This document shows positions 35,111-49,000 of a DNA stretch of 64,000 bases, piece by piece. The notes under the pieces were generated by a model that made no database searches, was not told the origin of the DNA, and saw only the letters and a program-made list of their open reading frames with translations. The translations under genes were made by a program, and so were the position numbers. Where the stretch lies: contig JAJTWR010000044.1 of assembly GCA_021613335.1 (NCBI GenBank), positions 243,501 through 307,500 on the forward strand. The letters are read 5' to 3'. This DNA is from Whitmania pigra. Its lineage: Eukaryota > Annelida > Clitellata > Hirudinida > Haemopidae. Every line of letters begins with the position of its first letter. Positions within the stretch are counted from its first letter, which is position 1.

Positions 35111-37903
35111 GAATGGTGAGATTTTGTTGGGGATGAGGATGATGACTATGTCGATGACAATGATTGTGATGATAATGGTGATGATGGTTTGAGGATTGCA
35201 TGTGAGGAGATAAATATGATTTAATTGTTTTATATTTATAGATTTATTTGCTAAATATTAAAAAAACATATATTACGTTATTTCAATTAAAACTTTTTGC
35301 AGTTAAAAAATTATTTCAATAAATTTTACTTTATGGATGTCCCTTGCTAGCAAATGCTTGCCCTTAGAATGATTGTAATTGTCTGATGAAAATAATGATT
35401 TTAAAAATAATTTATGAGTTGTTATTAATTTGTGAGTTAATATTTTGCTGAATAACAAAACATGAAATCCTTCGTCTGCAGATGCCTCTTCAAGTTTGTC
35501 GAGGCATGAATTAGTTGATGTTGCTGTTATTGGTCTGAGATTTTAAGCAATGTTCTTGATTTTAAAATGAAGAATTAAAATTTTAATTTATTTATTGAGT
35601 GGAAAAGTACAGCTTATGATTTTGTATATAACTACTTTCAGGGTCAGTCCGACAGCAGAAGCTTTGGGTTTATTTGAATTTATCCGGTGCTTTCGCTTTT
35701 TGTTTTTTCTGTGTATGTAACGGCTTGTTTGTTTGATTCAATACACTCATAAACTCTCTAAAAACTTTAAAAAAAAACAACATTGTTTCACATGTTGCTA
35801 ATGTTTTGTTGCACATCATCATGATAAGTTATGTCTTTGTTTGGTATCATCAATGTTTTCTGTTCATCTTGCAGGCAAGATTCTCTTGTGGGCTTGATGA
35901 ATGAAATTAAATCCATCTTTGAAGAGGTTCCATCAAACTCTCGACGACTTGAAATTTATTTCAGTTTCCACAACCTTCATCTTTTACTGCAACCATGTCT
36001 GCTCCTGGTAATTTGGATTATTTATTTCAGTCGCTAGGTGATGTTATTATTATTATGCTATCGTTATTAACGCAGTTTTTGTTAACTTGTGCTCAGTTGG
36101 TCGATTATTTTGAACCCGGCGAATGTTTTTTTTTAGCAAATATAAATTCAATATTTAAGCAGATGTAAATTAAGAAACCAAGCATTTTTAATTTGGCACT
36201 TTGTTGTGATAGAAAGCGAGCAGAATTACACAATGCCTTGCCCGGCGGCTTTTTTCCAAACCCTAAACAGCACCAGCCATGGCTGATTAATATTCGTAAA
36301 GTGATTGGTTGTGATCTGAAATATGTCATAGCACAACAATCGTTTTGGAGATAATTTCGTTCAAAAATTAATAATTGCAATATGCACTACCTCATTAACA
36401 TCGATTTAAAGATATATTTCTTTGAAAATCTTTATTCATACACAATTCGGTTGAGTGGACTCACTGAAATTCAAATAGAAACCATTGAATTGGAATGCTG
36501 ATTTTATGCATTTGCTGCCGCTGTTTTTGTTGAAAAGAAGGCATGCAGTTTGACCTAATGGGTTGGCTGGAGTTTTTTTGTAGGAGTCTTTTGTTCATCA
36601 ATTATCATTATTAAAACTATCACAATCATCATTACTAGAACTATCGCAACCATCATTATTAGAACTATCACTGTCATCATTATTACAACTATCACAATCA
36701 TCATTACAACTATCATCATTAATCATGAGATGATTATCCAGGTCAAGAGGCATAGGCTTTCCACTTTCATTTTTGTCTTCCACCTTTGAGTAGTAGCATA
36801 ATGGCAAGTTGGGCAAAATATTGGAAAGAAATAGAATGAAATTGTTTAAGTTATGTTGATAATAGCAACAGAGATGTTGAAGCATTGCATGACCAAGTTT
36901 TGGAAAGACTAGCCCTAACCCGAAACCAAACCCAATTTCTAACCCCACACATTCCAACGCGTTCGAAGCCCATTATGCACTGCTGCCAGAGCTTTTAGGG
37001 CGCTATATAAATGGTTAATAAGAAGCACATTCGACGTTATATAGATTAACTACAAAAGAATCAGTCTAGAATCTAAATTTCGCACGACGACAAAACAACA
37101 AAGACCTTAAAACTTTCAGTTGTTGTAGTTGGTCTCGACTGTGAGTTGTTGATGGATCTATTTTACAGCCATCATTCAGTACATTTGTAAACATCATCGT
37201 TATCATCATTACCTAAAGCGAATGTCATTGTGTACAGAGTGCTGAGAGTAGCTCAGGGTCTTCTCAACCTACTCAAGAAGGCACTAATGGATTTGTTGGT
37301 GTTGGGTGCTGGTGCAGTCATCCAATCTTCCATTCACAATGCATGGTGCACTCATTTGTTTGGTCAGATTCTAATGAAAATGCCAAAATGTTTGCTGTGC
37401 ATTTAGTGTATTTATATAAAATCACCTTAGCTTTGTATGTAATCTTATACTTTCCTGAAAACTAACACTCAGTGTCATTAATAATAATATGTTTCTTTTA
37501 TAAATGACAATAGAGCTGAAGCTATTAACTCATGGTTTCTTACATAACTAATAAGATAACTTTATTTGAGAATATAACATTTAAATGTTATTATTTTCAA
37601 TAATGAAGGTAACCCAATTTAAAGTTGCTTCCAATATTTGCATAGTAATGTCTTTAGAGTCCAGGAATGAAGGAGTATAATCTGCCTATTAAAAATTATG
37701 AGATTACATATCAAGGTCAGGTTGCATTTCATCGTTAACACAAGGAGAACTGTTTATGGCATAATAGAGTCTTTCCAAAGAGACCTGAAAGTGATTTGAA
37801 CTTATTATGAAGATTTTTTAATTAATTGCAATCAGTTAAATAATTATGATATGAATGTAACAAAAAACAATTTTTCATTAACTCATATTTATGATTCAAA
37901 ACC
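35111..37903. other. Spacer with microsatellite and a possible non-LTR tail
   Basis: No gene that I can support. An ATCATTATTA-type microsatellite lies at about 36597-36725. The segment GGGCGCTATATAAATGGTTAATAA at about 36998-37021 resembles the 3' end of L2-like non-LTR elements or their SINEs, but no element body is visible. Confidence 0.35.
36597..36725. repeat. ATCATTATTA-type microsatellite
   Basis: Repeats of about 27 bp built from ATCATTATTAGAACTATC, four to five units. The minus-strand frame across it is a poly-Asn/Asp artefact. Confidence 0.8.
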
Positions 37904-40900
37904 TTAATCACTAACATCATCAATTTGTTCTCTTTTTAACATTTTTTCAACATCACCAATCAGATTTGCGTGGCGTTTCGGAAGAACTAAGAAGGGGCTT
38001 CAACGACATAAAATTATATTTGAATAAACATGTTTATAATAAGAATGTTAACAATAACAATAAATGATCATAAAATAATCTGACCATTTTTTAAATGTGG
38101 TGTGAAGCCACCATGGCACACCATCACATTCCTCTTCCTTAAGAAGCCTACTGTTGATGAAATACTGAATGTCCTTATCTCTGAATACTTCACCAAAATC
38201 AGTATAATTATCTTTTGCCTATCATTAAAATAAAATTTTTCTAAAAATTATTATTTGAAACAATATTTGAAGAACCAACATTTACAAGTTCTTTGCTCCT
38301 CGAACAAGCATCGTAAATCTTTGATGTCACGTACAATTTCTTGAGAAATTCATCATAGAACAGGCACTTTTCTACTGTAAAATCATGTTGATCTTCTGAG
38401 CTCATGATTTTGTCAGACATTTCCTGTTTACTAAAATCATTTTCAATTGGTGATATGTAAGGCTCCATGTCATTGCAGTGGTTTTTGTCAACTAGTTTTG
38501 TAACATCTTCTGGGTACCTGTAATATCTTGTAATATTCTGAATTTTGAAAAATTGAAGATTAATTTAAGAATTATAGAAATAGTTTAAAGTTTTATTAAC
38601 TCACCCAAAATAATGAATTGTTATTTTTCACAAATTTCTTTATATAGCCCATCACTCTTTTTTCAATGCTTAATTCAGGATACTACAAAACACAAGATTT
38701 ATGCAATTCAATGTGATTTTTAAATTTATTGTTTTATTTACCTTTTGCATATCTTCCAAAAAATCTTTGGCACGTTGTAATTTCTCTGTTTCATTTTGAG
38801 CAGATTTGAAATACCGATATAAATGATCAACTTTAAGAGACTGATTAAGGCGCAATTGGCTCACAAGCTTCAAATAACCTCTGTCATAACTTTTCTGAAA
38901 GTAATTTAAGGCAATTATTATTGAATTATTGAAAAATAATAATAATAATAATAATAATAATGTTTTGTGAAGGAATTATTTTCAATTAAGCTTTTTTAAT
39001 TAATTGCAATCAATAAAAATTGCTTTGTTTTAAAATCAAATGTGTATTTAAGCACCTCTTTCAAAGTTTCCATTATTTTCATGGACTTCTTTTCCTTTTT
39101 AGTCATCAACTCAAATAAGTTGACTTTTTCAAAAATGATTGTACCTAAATGTTTGAATTTATTTTTCAAAGAATTGTAACCTTCCTTACGTAATGAAAAT
39201 TCTGTTTGTTTTTGAATAATTAATACTAGAATTCATTTATCATATTTAGTGTAATATTATTTTAGTTCTAATAACACTGTATGTTTATATACAATACAAT
39301 ACAATACAATTGAATAATTAATACAATATGTATAAACAATGTTGCATATAATACCAATACATAATAAAACAAACTTCATATTTATATTTAATTAATATTT
39401 ATCTAATTTATATATTAATCAATAATATATAATTTATGTAATTTTTTATTATAAATATATAATAATAATATAATATATTATATAATAATATATATATTAT
39501 ATAATAATATATATATTATATAATAATATATATATTATATATAATATTATTATTTAATAATCATTATAATTATTATTATTATATATTTACATAATTTATG
39601 TAATTTTTTTCACTGCTATTATTATTAATTTATTATAATAATATAATTATTAAATATATTAATATAACTATATTTAATAATATTAATAATATTATTAATA
39701 TTATTAAAATATAATATTAATATTATATTTATATAAATATATATATTATTATATAATAATCATTATATTTATTATTATTATATATTATATTACATTGATT
39801 AGATAACCAGGTTGACATTCTGTTTTTCTGTGGATCTTTGGCTTCTTTAATGCTTGTTATATTTGAGAGCCAGAGAAGCTCTTTCGCTACTAAAATAAGT
39901 CGCGGTTATGTTGTAAGCTTAATAACAATATTATTATAATCATTGTTTTAATATAATAATAGTTTTCAATTTCTTAAAATAACATTACAAATTTAATTCT
40001 TACAAAATGGGGCATTGTTGACTATTTGACGAAATCCTTCTTTATTCATAAGTGCCTTGAGAAATTTTATCACCCTACAAATGTTTCGATCTGTTCTAGT
40101 TTCTAGAAGAGTATAGAGAGTGCTGTAAAATTACATAATGTTCTAATTTACTATTGTACTCGTGGCAAAAAAGAAAAAAGCTAAAAAATACTGTTTACTA
40201 ACTTTCCGAAGTATTCATGTTGGACTACGCGATTAAACATTTCATCAGAAGAATTTTCAATCAGCTGAAGTAGTGCCCGGTCAATTACGCAGTGAACTTG
40301 ATCTATATAATCCCAAACCTAGGATTTTAAATGAATTTTTGTAAAGACCCGTGTACCAGTCAATTGAACTCATACTAATTAGTATGTAATTAAATGGAAT
40401 TCTTTTAATATAGTTATTTCCTAATATCATTTTGGGTTTAAGTGTTACTAGCTGAAAAAACAATTTGTATGTCAGTTAAGATAGAAGTATTGACCCACGT
40501 TATTCTGTAAAAATCATTAGGCAGGTAAGGATAAGTGATCATTTGAATGAATATTATAATTGAAATAACATTATTTATGAAATGTTGTGTAACTGTACCA
40601 TAAAGTAGTAATATTTGTGAAGTGATTTTAAACACGTCTCAATTACAAATGCCCTCGAATCTTCTGGCAAAGTAGCTAGTAAGTATCAATTATGCATTAA
40701 ATTACAAATATTTTGATGAAAATAGCATGTTAATCCACCGACCGTAGATCTTCCTATGGGGTTCATAATTGTTTGGATATATGATATCATCAATAACTGA
40801 TAGACTTTCATCTGATAAGTTGGGCAGAAGACAACTGTAAAAAAATCAGCATGTTAGTGTATGGATCTTTGCAAACTATTTTTATTATTTAATTATTTAT

Positions 40901-41440
40901 TTTTTATTCCTGCAATATTTGCTGATAAGAACTACAAGTATAACCTTTATGGAATGCTATGAAGGACTGAAGGTAATTTGCATATAACATAATTAAATTA
41001 GGTTAACATAATTGAATAAAGTTTTCACCACCTCAAAAACAGTGAAATCTTTTTAAATTGTTCCATACTTTCCGGAGTAATCTAAATTAAATTTTATAGA
41101 TTGAAATATACTGAATAAAAACAAATATTTAAATCATAAACTCTATTTAGTTTAAATATTTTACAAACCTTCTTAACATTATCGTAGCAAATCGTCTTCA
41201 TTAGTTTCTTTGTTGACGTGATGAGCCAATTTACTTCTTGAATACATTAATTTCAAAGTTATTATATTAAATATTACGTTAAATTATATATAAAAGTATT
41301 CTAATGCATTCATAATATTGGTAAATCACATAAATAGACTCACTTTTATTGCTCAACACAGATTTCTGTTTTTTAGCACAACTTTGTTTCTGAACTTCGA
41401 GTTTTCGTTTTCTTGAAGCATCAGTCCCATCTGTAGACAT
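37904..41440 (-). CDS. Unrecognised multi-exon gene
   Basis: A chain of exon-like blocks on the minus strand. It starts at 41440 with a lysine-rich N-terminus (MSTDGTDASRKRKLE), is followed in phase by blocks at 41169-41236, about 41050-41090, 40750-40840, 40650-40680, 40205-40320, 40015-40125 and 39820-39895, then by 39065-39195, 38753-38893, 38600-38690, 38270-38518, 38090-38222 and 37904-38000, ending VEKMLKREQIDDVSD. The product would be a mostly helical, lysine-rich protein of about 500 residues with no signal peptide, membrane segment or motif that I know. The joins near 39200-39800 and near 38520-38600 do not keep phase, so an exon is missing from my model or the gene is damaged. Function unknown. 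Confidence 0.45.
39420..39795. repeat. Almost pure A/T tract with a 19-bp tandem array
   Basis: Nearly every base is A or T. At about 39480-39543 a 19-bp AT unit (ATAATAATATATATATTAT) repeats a little over three times, and it is largely self-complementary. It lies inside an intron of the unrecognised minus-strand gene. Confidence 0.85.
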
Positions 41441-43031
41441 TGCCTTAAATTTCTAGGTACTTCAGAAAGTATACTTATTGTCACTTATCTTGTTGTAGGA
41501 ATAATCTGATACCTTGACAAACCAAAGATTCATATTGTGAGTTTTATTAAAAAACTCACAAAATTAAAATTACCATTATTAAAAATTAAACAATTCATAC
41601 AATTTACATTGAGATTTTTATTACTGAATTTAAAAATTTAAAATTTCTATTATTAAAAATTAGATAATTCATGTTTCAAATTGGAGGTTATTGGATTACA
41701 TTGGATATATTTCTAACCGCTTAATCTACTTGAGAGGTTAAGAGGTTTATAAAAATTTTGATGTTTTATGGTTTAACATAGCCGATTTTAGTAGAATAGA
41801 GATACTTGATTTAAGGGCAGATTAAGTGGCCCCCAATGTTTGATGGAAATCAAATCTGAGCCACTGGACTTTGGTCAGATGGAGAGTGGATGCTACATTT
41901 GGCGAGTGTCAAGTGGCAAGTACTAAGCGGAAACCGCATGAGGCTCAGCCCATCAGAGTATTTGTGGTGTGCACTGCTGTGATATCTTATGACTCAAGTG
42001 ACTTGTAAAACATGGGATTGTTGCGATTGGCGTGCGAGTTGTCTCAAAGGATTGCGTTCCGTGTTTGCAACAAATTGCTACAAGTTAAAGATGGGTCGTT
42101 ACAGGATCGCGTCTTAAAAAACACTTTATCTCATGAGGTCGCTATTTTCACAACTTACGGTGCTAGAAATGTTATGACATACCCACTTTTATGGATAATT
42201 TCCTTACAATTCATACGATAATTTAAACTTTAACTAACTTAATTAACAATGGGAACTGCTGTAACATTTTTTCTGGCACTGTATACTCGTTTTGGGGGAA
42301 TGAATTATGGAAATAGATTTTTCAAAAACTTTTAAACATATTTTGTTTATTTCAAACCTAGCACTATATATCTTTGGTAACGGTTTGATTGGCTTACCGG
42401 CCTTTCTGTTTGAGAATGAAATAAACAATTAAATTGGTATATTATCCTAGTAAAATCCTAGCAGTCCTACTTAGGGATCACAAATTATTTCTGATTACTA
42501 TCATCTGTTCACATGTTTAACAACTGGATTGATGTTGATAAAATAGTGTTCCATGTTGTGAGTTAATAGGATAACCCAACTTATTAGTTATTTTTTTATA
42601 ATCTGTGTCACTTAAGGTTCAAGAACTTGCAACTATGAAACTGGAAGCAAAACGTAGGAAATGTTTCTTTGAAGGATTTTACCGAGACAGAAAGTGAATG
42701 CAAATTCACAAATCAAATTAAATGAAGTAGTTGCAACTTAAAGAAATGAAAATAAAATTATTTTGACCAAAAAGTCTGAAAATTATTCTTCCTCTTTAAG
42801 ATTACACTCTTTATCATTCCGGATGCTTTAAATATTATTCCCACACTCCGCACCCACTGTTATTCCAGGGATATTCGATATCAGCAAAAATATAACTCCA
42901 TTCGTAGAAGTTCGCTAAGTTAAGTAACAAAATAGTTTGCAGATGAGACAATTTTATTGCAAAAAATTCAATGCAATTTCAAGTCATTTAAGCCAAAAAT
43001 CAATAAAGGGTAGGTTCTGTGGTTCGTGCGT
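41441..43031. other. Spacer between the unknown gene and the macroglobulin gene
   Basis: AT-rich; should contain the promoter of the unknown minus-strand gene and the 3' UTR of the macroglobulin gene. No gene recognised. Confidence 0.4.
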
Positions 43032-46000
43032 TCAACTTGATTCAACTTTGTCTCCACCGTAAGGCTTGTAGACGGAATCGCCTGGAAAATAAAATATCAG
43101 ATTAAAAATTCTGAAAACCCAACAATTATTTTAATTAATACTATCACTGCTCACTATTACTATCCAAAACTAATAACTGAGCCCATTACGAAACCTGGTT
43201 TAGCGCTTGGGTACAACTTGATGAATCTGGGTGCAAGGTTTCCAACGTGGAACAGTTTGTCCAAACTGAGCTCTACACAGCATGTTTCCGATGGTTTCAC
43301 CTGAAAATGAAAAAAAAATAAAATGTTTATTATATGTTTGTCTGTGGCTTGCTAATGCTATTGCAGCATAAAAAATAATTTGAAATACTTCGTCGAAGAC
43401 AAGGTACACTTCATCGTCCTGTTTAAGCACTTGTGGGTTGGACTTTGATTCGTGTTGCTCCACGTTGAGTTCGTAGCCAGTCAAGAGAGGAACTTCACCG
43501 ATGATGAAGGCGCTTGATTCCTTTTCCAAGTTTCTATAAATTAAAGAAATTAATTAAATTATTAATTCTATTCATTAAGATGTATTTGGTCTGGTTTTGC
43601 TACTGTTACAAAGATATTATTATTATTATCATCATCATCTGCAATCCATTAAGAGAGCAGGAATGAATTTAACTTACACTGCACAGACTTTCAAATGAAG
43701 ATGACCAGGATCCTTCTGTTTCACTTCAACTTTCAAATCGACTGAAGTTGGTCTGCTGGATGGAACGGCTTCGTTGAACTCGGGAACATTCTAGAAAATT
43801 ATTTACAAAATTTACAACAAGTCAAATAAAATGTATGTGATTAAAAAAATTAAAATTAAACAAACCTGCACAAGAAGGACACCCTCTCCGGATGATTCCA
43901 CTTTCAGAGGAGAGCTGAGAGTCAGGTTGGAGTGCTTAAAAAGTTATAATTAAAATTATTAGTAACATAATGCGATGAATAACTTGAACAATTCAAATAT
44001 CCTACGTCAAAATACAGCCTTCCAACGAAGAACGGGTTGAGGACTTTCCGAGAAAGTTGCTTCTTGTTCGACAAGATGACGTTGACATCGATGTTGACAT
44101 GTTCGTGTTCGTGGTAGTTGTTGTAGAGACGGAAGTACTGAGACAGAGCCTTCAATGCGACATGTGAGTCCTGAAAGTGACAAATACCTGTTTTAATTTC
44201 TTCTTAGCGTCAACGTACACTTATTTAATGGCTTTGAAATGGTTTTAGAATAATTATTTACTAGATATAATTATTATAATAACAGTTTACCTGCGTTGTG
44301 ACAAACTCTCCACCAGGTTTCATCGCCCCCAGAATGAAGTTGACGAAAGGTCGTGCACCATTCAAGTCGTTCATGGCCAGAGATGTGAGGATGGCATAAG
44401 ACGTGGCTTCAATAGACAACGAACATTCTTTTTCATTCGTTTCCTCTCCAACTTTCCAGTGTCCTTCATCTCCTTCGTAAAAAATTATAAGAATTAGTTT
44501 TAAATTTATTTTATACTCGATAAATAGCATGAAACTATTTAAAAGTACCTTCGTGAATCATCAATCTGTCTCTTCTCCTCAGAACTTCAAAGACTTCCTC
44601 ACTCCTGGCAAGAGTCAGAGCATAAGAGGCAATGTTGAGAGAATAGGAATCCTTGTCAAGATCTCCCTTCAAAGTGACTTTTTCAATGTACTCCACTGCT
44701 TTCTTGGTTACTGATTCCAAGAATTTCACTTCTTCTTCAGGAAGCTATTTGAATATTTAATTTATCATGTTAAATAAATTATTACTATGTGTGCACATTA
44801 TGTTTTATTTATTATTTCAATAGTTGCAATAATTACGTACATCGAGGTTGTTGGAAGCTTCGATAAGTGAGATAACGACTTGAGAAGTCAACGGAACATG
44901 ATGAAATTCTTCGTCCTGTTTCAATCAATCAATTATAAAATATATTATTGATTGATCATAATTCAATCACAAAATATTGTACCAAATCTTTTCTAAGAAC
45001 TATGGCATCCTTGTCCTCCACAAAAGAACCGTCTTCCTTCTGTTGTTTGGCCAACCACTTCATTGTTTCCACGACATAGTTTTCCTTCCAAGAAAGCACA
45101 TCTTTCAACAAAACTGTTGAGTCCAGCATTAGAGAAGTGAGCCTACAAGAATTAATCATTTATATCGACATTGTCATTATTATCTCCAAAAAAACTTGCT
45201 TTACCAAATGTATCCGGATTGATTTGAATAGAAAGAGTAAGAGCTATCCACATTTCTTTTGTTCAACAGGTACTGCAGAGCTGAATTTAAAAAATATCAT
45301 ATTAAATAAACACAAATTGTGGCAATAATTCTAAAAGAAAATACTCACAATCTCTAACGGATTGAATGCATTCATCCTTTTCCGTTGGAACTTCCAACGA
45401 AGCGTTGATAGGCAACTCTTCTTCGTCATAGTCGACGTGCAGATAATTGTCGAAGAGTGAGTTGTTGGAGATGTGTTCGAGCACGTTGACAGCAAGGACA
45501 AACCATATTTTCGTTCTTTCCTCCAGAATTCTTGATTCGTTCACTTGATTGCAGACATGTTCAATGGCAGGACCCAAAGGATGACCTGTGAAATAAAATC
45601 GTTTTAATATTTAAACAATCAGTTGGAGATGATATACAATTATAATGCTCTGTCATTTACCGTAGATCTTCACATAAGCTCGTTCAGACTTCTCGATGGG
45701 GTTTGTGATGTTCTTTGGAACATCAAGATCAAGAACTTGTTCTCCGTTAAAATTGTCGAGCAACAAACTTTCTGACGGCACAACTTCGTATCCTTGGTAC
45801 TGTAACAATGAACATTTTATAAGTAAATTGTGAATTAAAGTAAGTTCGTCATGTCGTCATGCTTACTTTGAGTTCAATTGTTGAGTTCAGCTTGTGGTAA
45901 ATATCGTCGGAGATGATATCGACTTCAAACTCGAGTGGTTCTTGTGCTGTTGGTGATGTCTTCAAAGGGACTGTTACCAGGCCTAATTCCTTGGGTTTCA

Positions 46001-49000
46001 ACTAAAATCAAAAAATATTTTTATTTAAACTAACGCTTTCATATAAAATATTTGCAAAACTCACAACAACTTCTCTTTCAAAAAGATTGTTTTCCATCTC
46101 CATGTTCTCTTCAATGCGCGTCAGTTCATGTCTTTCTTTCACAATCACTTTAACCTGCAAATGTTTTAATTTTTGTAATGGAGATGCTTCTTTATTGAAA
46201 AGTTTTATCGAAGGGTAGTTTTAAAATATTTGCTGCTACAGTTCAGTAACAGACTTACCTTGGCTTCCTTATCCTGGTTGTTGAACAGGTGAACTTCCAC
46301 AAGAATCTCCTCACCTCGTACTACTGATTCTGGATGTCTCAATGTAGGCAGAACTTTAGATGTGGACAACAACTGAAATCAATAAAACACAATGTAGTAA
46401 ATCAATATTTTTAGTCATAGAAAAAGTTTGAATTCGAATTTTTTGCCGGATTAAAACAGAATCTTCATTCGTACACAATTTCAATTAATAAAGCAATATG
46501 GGGAATGTGGAAATAGTGTCAAATACCTGCACAGGTTCTTCAGCAACAACAAGACCCTTTCCAGGTGTGAGACCAAAAGCAGCGAGAGTGTAAAGTCTTG
46601 TTTCCTCGGGAAGAACCAAACGAAGTTTCTCTTCTCCTGATGGTCTGAAATTACAATTTTTATGGTGAATTTTGTATAATTCAACAAGTCCATGAGCTTG
46701 CATAAACGGCTTACCCTATGGTAACATTTATACCCCAGAGATTCCAATCAAATTCCTCAATGTTGTCCAAACTCGATGGTTCAAGGTCTTCCAGTGTTCC
46801 ATTTGCGCGGACAGGAATGGGCCATTGTTTGCTCGGGTCGATGAACACGAGTCCGTCGCTAAGCAGAAGACTTTCTGATTCCTGTGAAATACCGAACAAA
46901 TTTGCTTTATTAATAGACATTATTTTATTTTTATGCTATCATATCAACTCACATTGTGCACTCTGAAGGAGTCAGGAGCCAAGGAAGGAATATTTGAAAT
47001 GTTTTCACCCATTTCATCGATGGTTCGAGAAAATTCTGAAGAATTCAAGTTGCGAAGGTATCTCAACATCTTCTCGTGGGCCTTTAAATACAAAAATGAT
47101 TTATATCAACAAATGTATTCAAAATATAATAGAAAATGCTTATGAATTTTAAGCTAACGATATGTTTACGGAGTTCCTGTTCTTTTGGTTCAAAAACGAG
47201 AAGGTCCGAAGTAGCAAGAAGATGAACGTTGGTGAACGGTTCTGCTTTTACAACAATTTCAACAACATCTCCCGGCTCGGCAGTTTCTGATTTCAGCAAC
47301 ACTTCGAGCTAAATTCAATATAATTAACTGTAAATTATCAACAGAAACATTTTTTTTCCAATCTATGCTTACCGGGCTTTCTTTTCTTTGCTCAACAACA
47401 AAGCGAAGACTGTCTGACAGAATTTCATTACTTGGACTGAGAGCTTCCATAACGAGACGAGGGGAGGACAACAGATGGCTGATGTTTTGTGGGAGTACCA
47501 GAGAAAGATCGTGCTTATTTGCTGGAGAGGGAGCCACCAACTTTCCTGAGAGAATCATCCATGATCGACAGAAAACCTGGTAAGGGACTTCACTGATGGG
47601 AAACGTTGATTCGATCTTGACATTGAGTGTTTCACCGACCTGCATAAAAATGTTCATTAGGTATGTGATTTTTGAAATAACATTTTAACTGAGTATTTCA
47701 CTCACAATAACTGTTGGTGGTTCATGGGCCATCAAGATTTGCATGTAATGTCCGTCTTGCGTTGCGAATGGCAGAATTTCTTCCAGATGAGCTCTCACGA
47801 TCTTACCGGTTTCCTTATCTTCAAAGTGAGCCTGAAAAGTTAAAAACAAGTGCTATAAATAAACCATATTTTATTTGAAGAATATAGATTTTTCAAAAAT
47901 ATTTTTTACTTCGAGTTCAAGTTTGATGTCTTCCTTGGGAACCTTGAATGAAAACTCGCCGAGTGAGTTTGGATTGAGCTTCAGAGTGAGTTTCTCTTCT
48001 CTTGGACCTTCTGGAGTGAAGTGCCTGACATTGACCGTCACCTCTTTCTCTTCTGAAATGATTATAGGTCTTTCCTCGACTGGTTTCAGGAGAACCTGAT
48101 AAAATATTTGTAAACATTATTAAATCATTGTTAATATCTAATAGAAGCATAATAATGACATTTATTACTGCATAATTTAAAAATGTAAAAAGCGAATATT
48201 TTTATCTCACTTGTCCAACGTACGACAGCCCAGGTTTGAAGAAGAGAGGAGTGAATTGACTGAAGAACAAAACGTGAGACTGATCTACGAAGGTGACGAG
48301 GACATCTCTGCTGACAGGAACCATCGTTTCTGGTTTCTCTTCATTTCCTCCTTCTTCTTTTCCTTCCTTCTCCAGATCACTTTTTTCTTCTCGCAGAGGA
48401 CGCATTTCTTCCACCTTGATTGAAACTTTCACTTCATGTCCCACCAGTGGTTCTTCTGTTTTCAGACCCAAGATTTGTTTGATTTCAGCAGGTTTCAATG
48501 AAATGATTTTGTGTCCAGCTTCGAGCTTTGAAATACAACATTGCTAGTATTAGTATTGCCACACATTTTAATATCTTTTTAAATAAACAAAATATTAAAG
48601 TACTTCCTACGATACCATAATAGATCGTGATAATGTACCTCGGCCAAAGGCAGCAATCCTGATTTGGTACCGTTTTCGAGAGAAAGTTTCAGTTCCACTT
48701 TTCCTTTCAATGGAGCTCCAGAATGATGACTACGAAATAAAAACAAATGTGACAACTAATTTTAATTATCTATTGTAGATGGTGATATGTTAAAGCAGTA
48801 TTTATACCTGGCAACCACACTGATGATCAAGTCACGGCATTTGCTCTCATCGGTTGAATGGAGAGTGTGGTACCTCGGAGATCTAACTTCAACCAGGAAA
48901 CATTCTTCGTCTGAAAGCACAGTTAAGGTAAGATTAAATGTAGGAAACAAAAATACTTGCAGATGTTATTTTTCTAGAAACAATTTTATAATAAATTTCT

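Noticed and set aside
35875..35960. Segment reading SLVGLMNEIKSIFEEV, first thought to be a second TRIM37 fragment
   Set aside because: The similarity is short and generic for a helix, and no adjoining TRIM37 sequence follows.
36598..36957. 119-codon minus-strand frame ending in an Asn/Asp/Ser-rich tail
   Set aside because: The tail is the ATCATTATTA repeat and the rest has no recognisable domain.
42012..42221. 69-codon plus-strand frame upstream of the unknown gene
   Set aside because: No domain or supporting signals.
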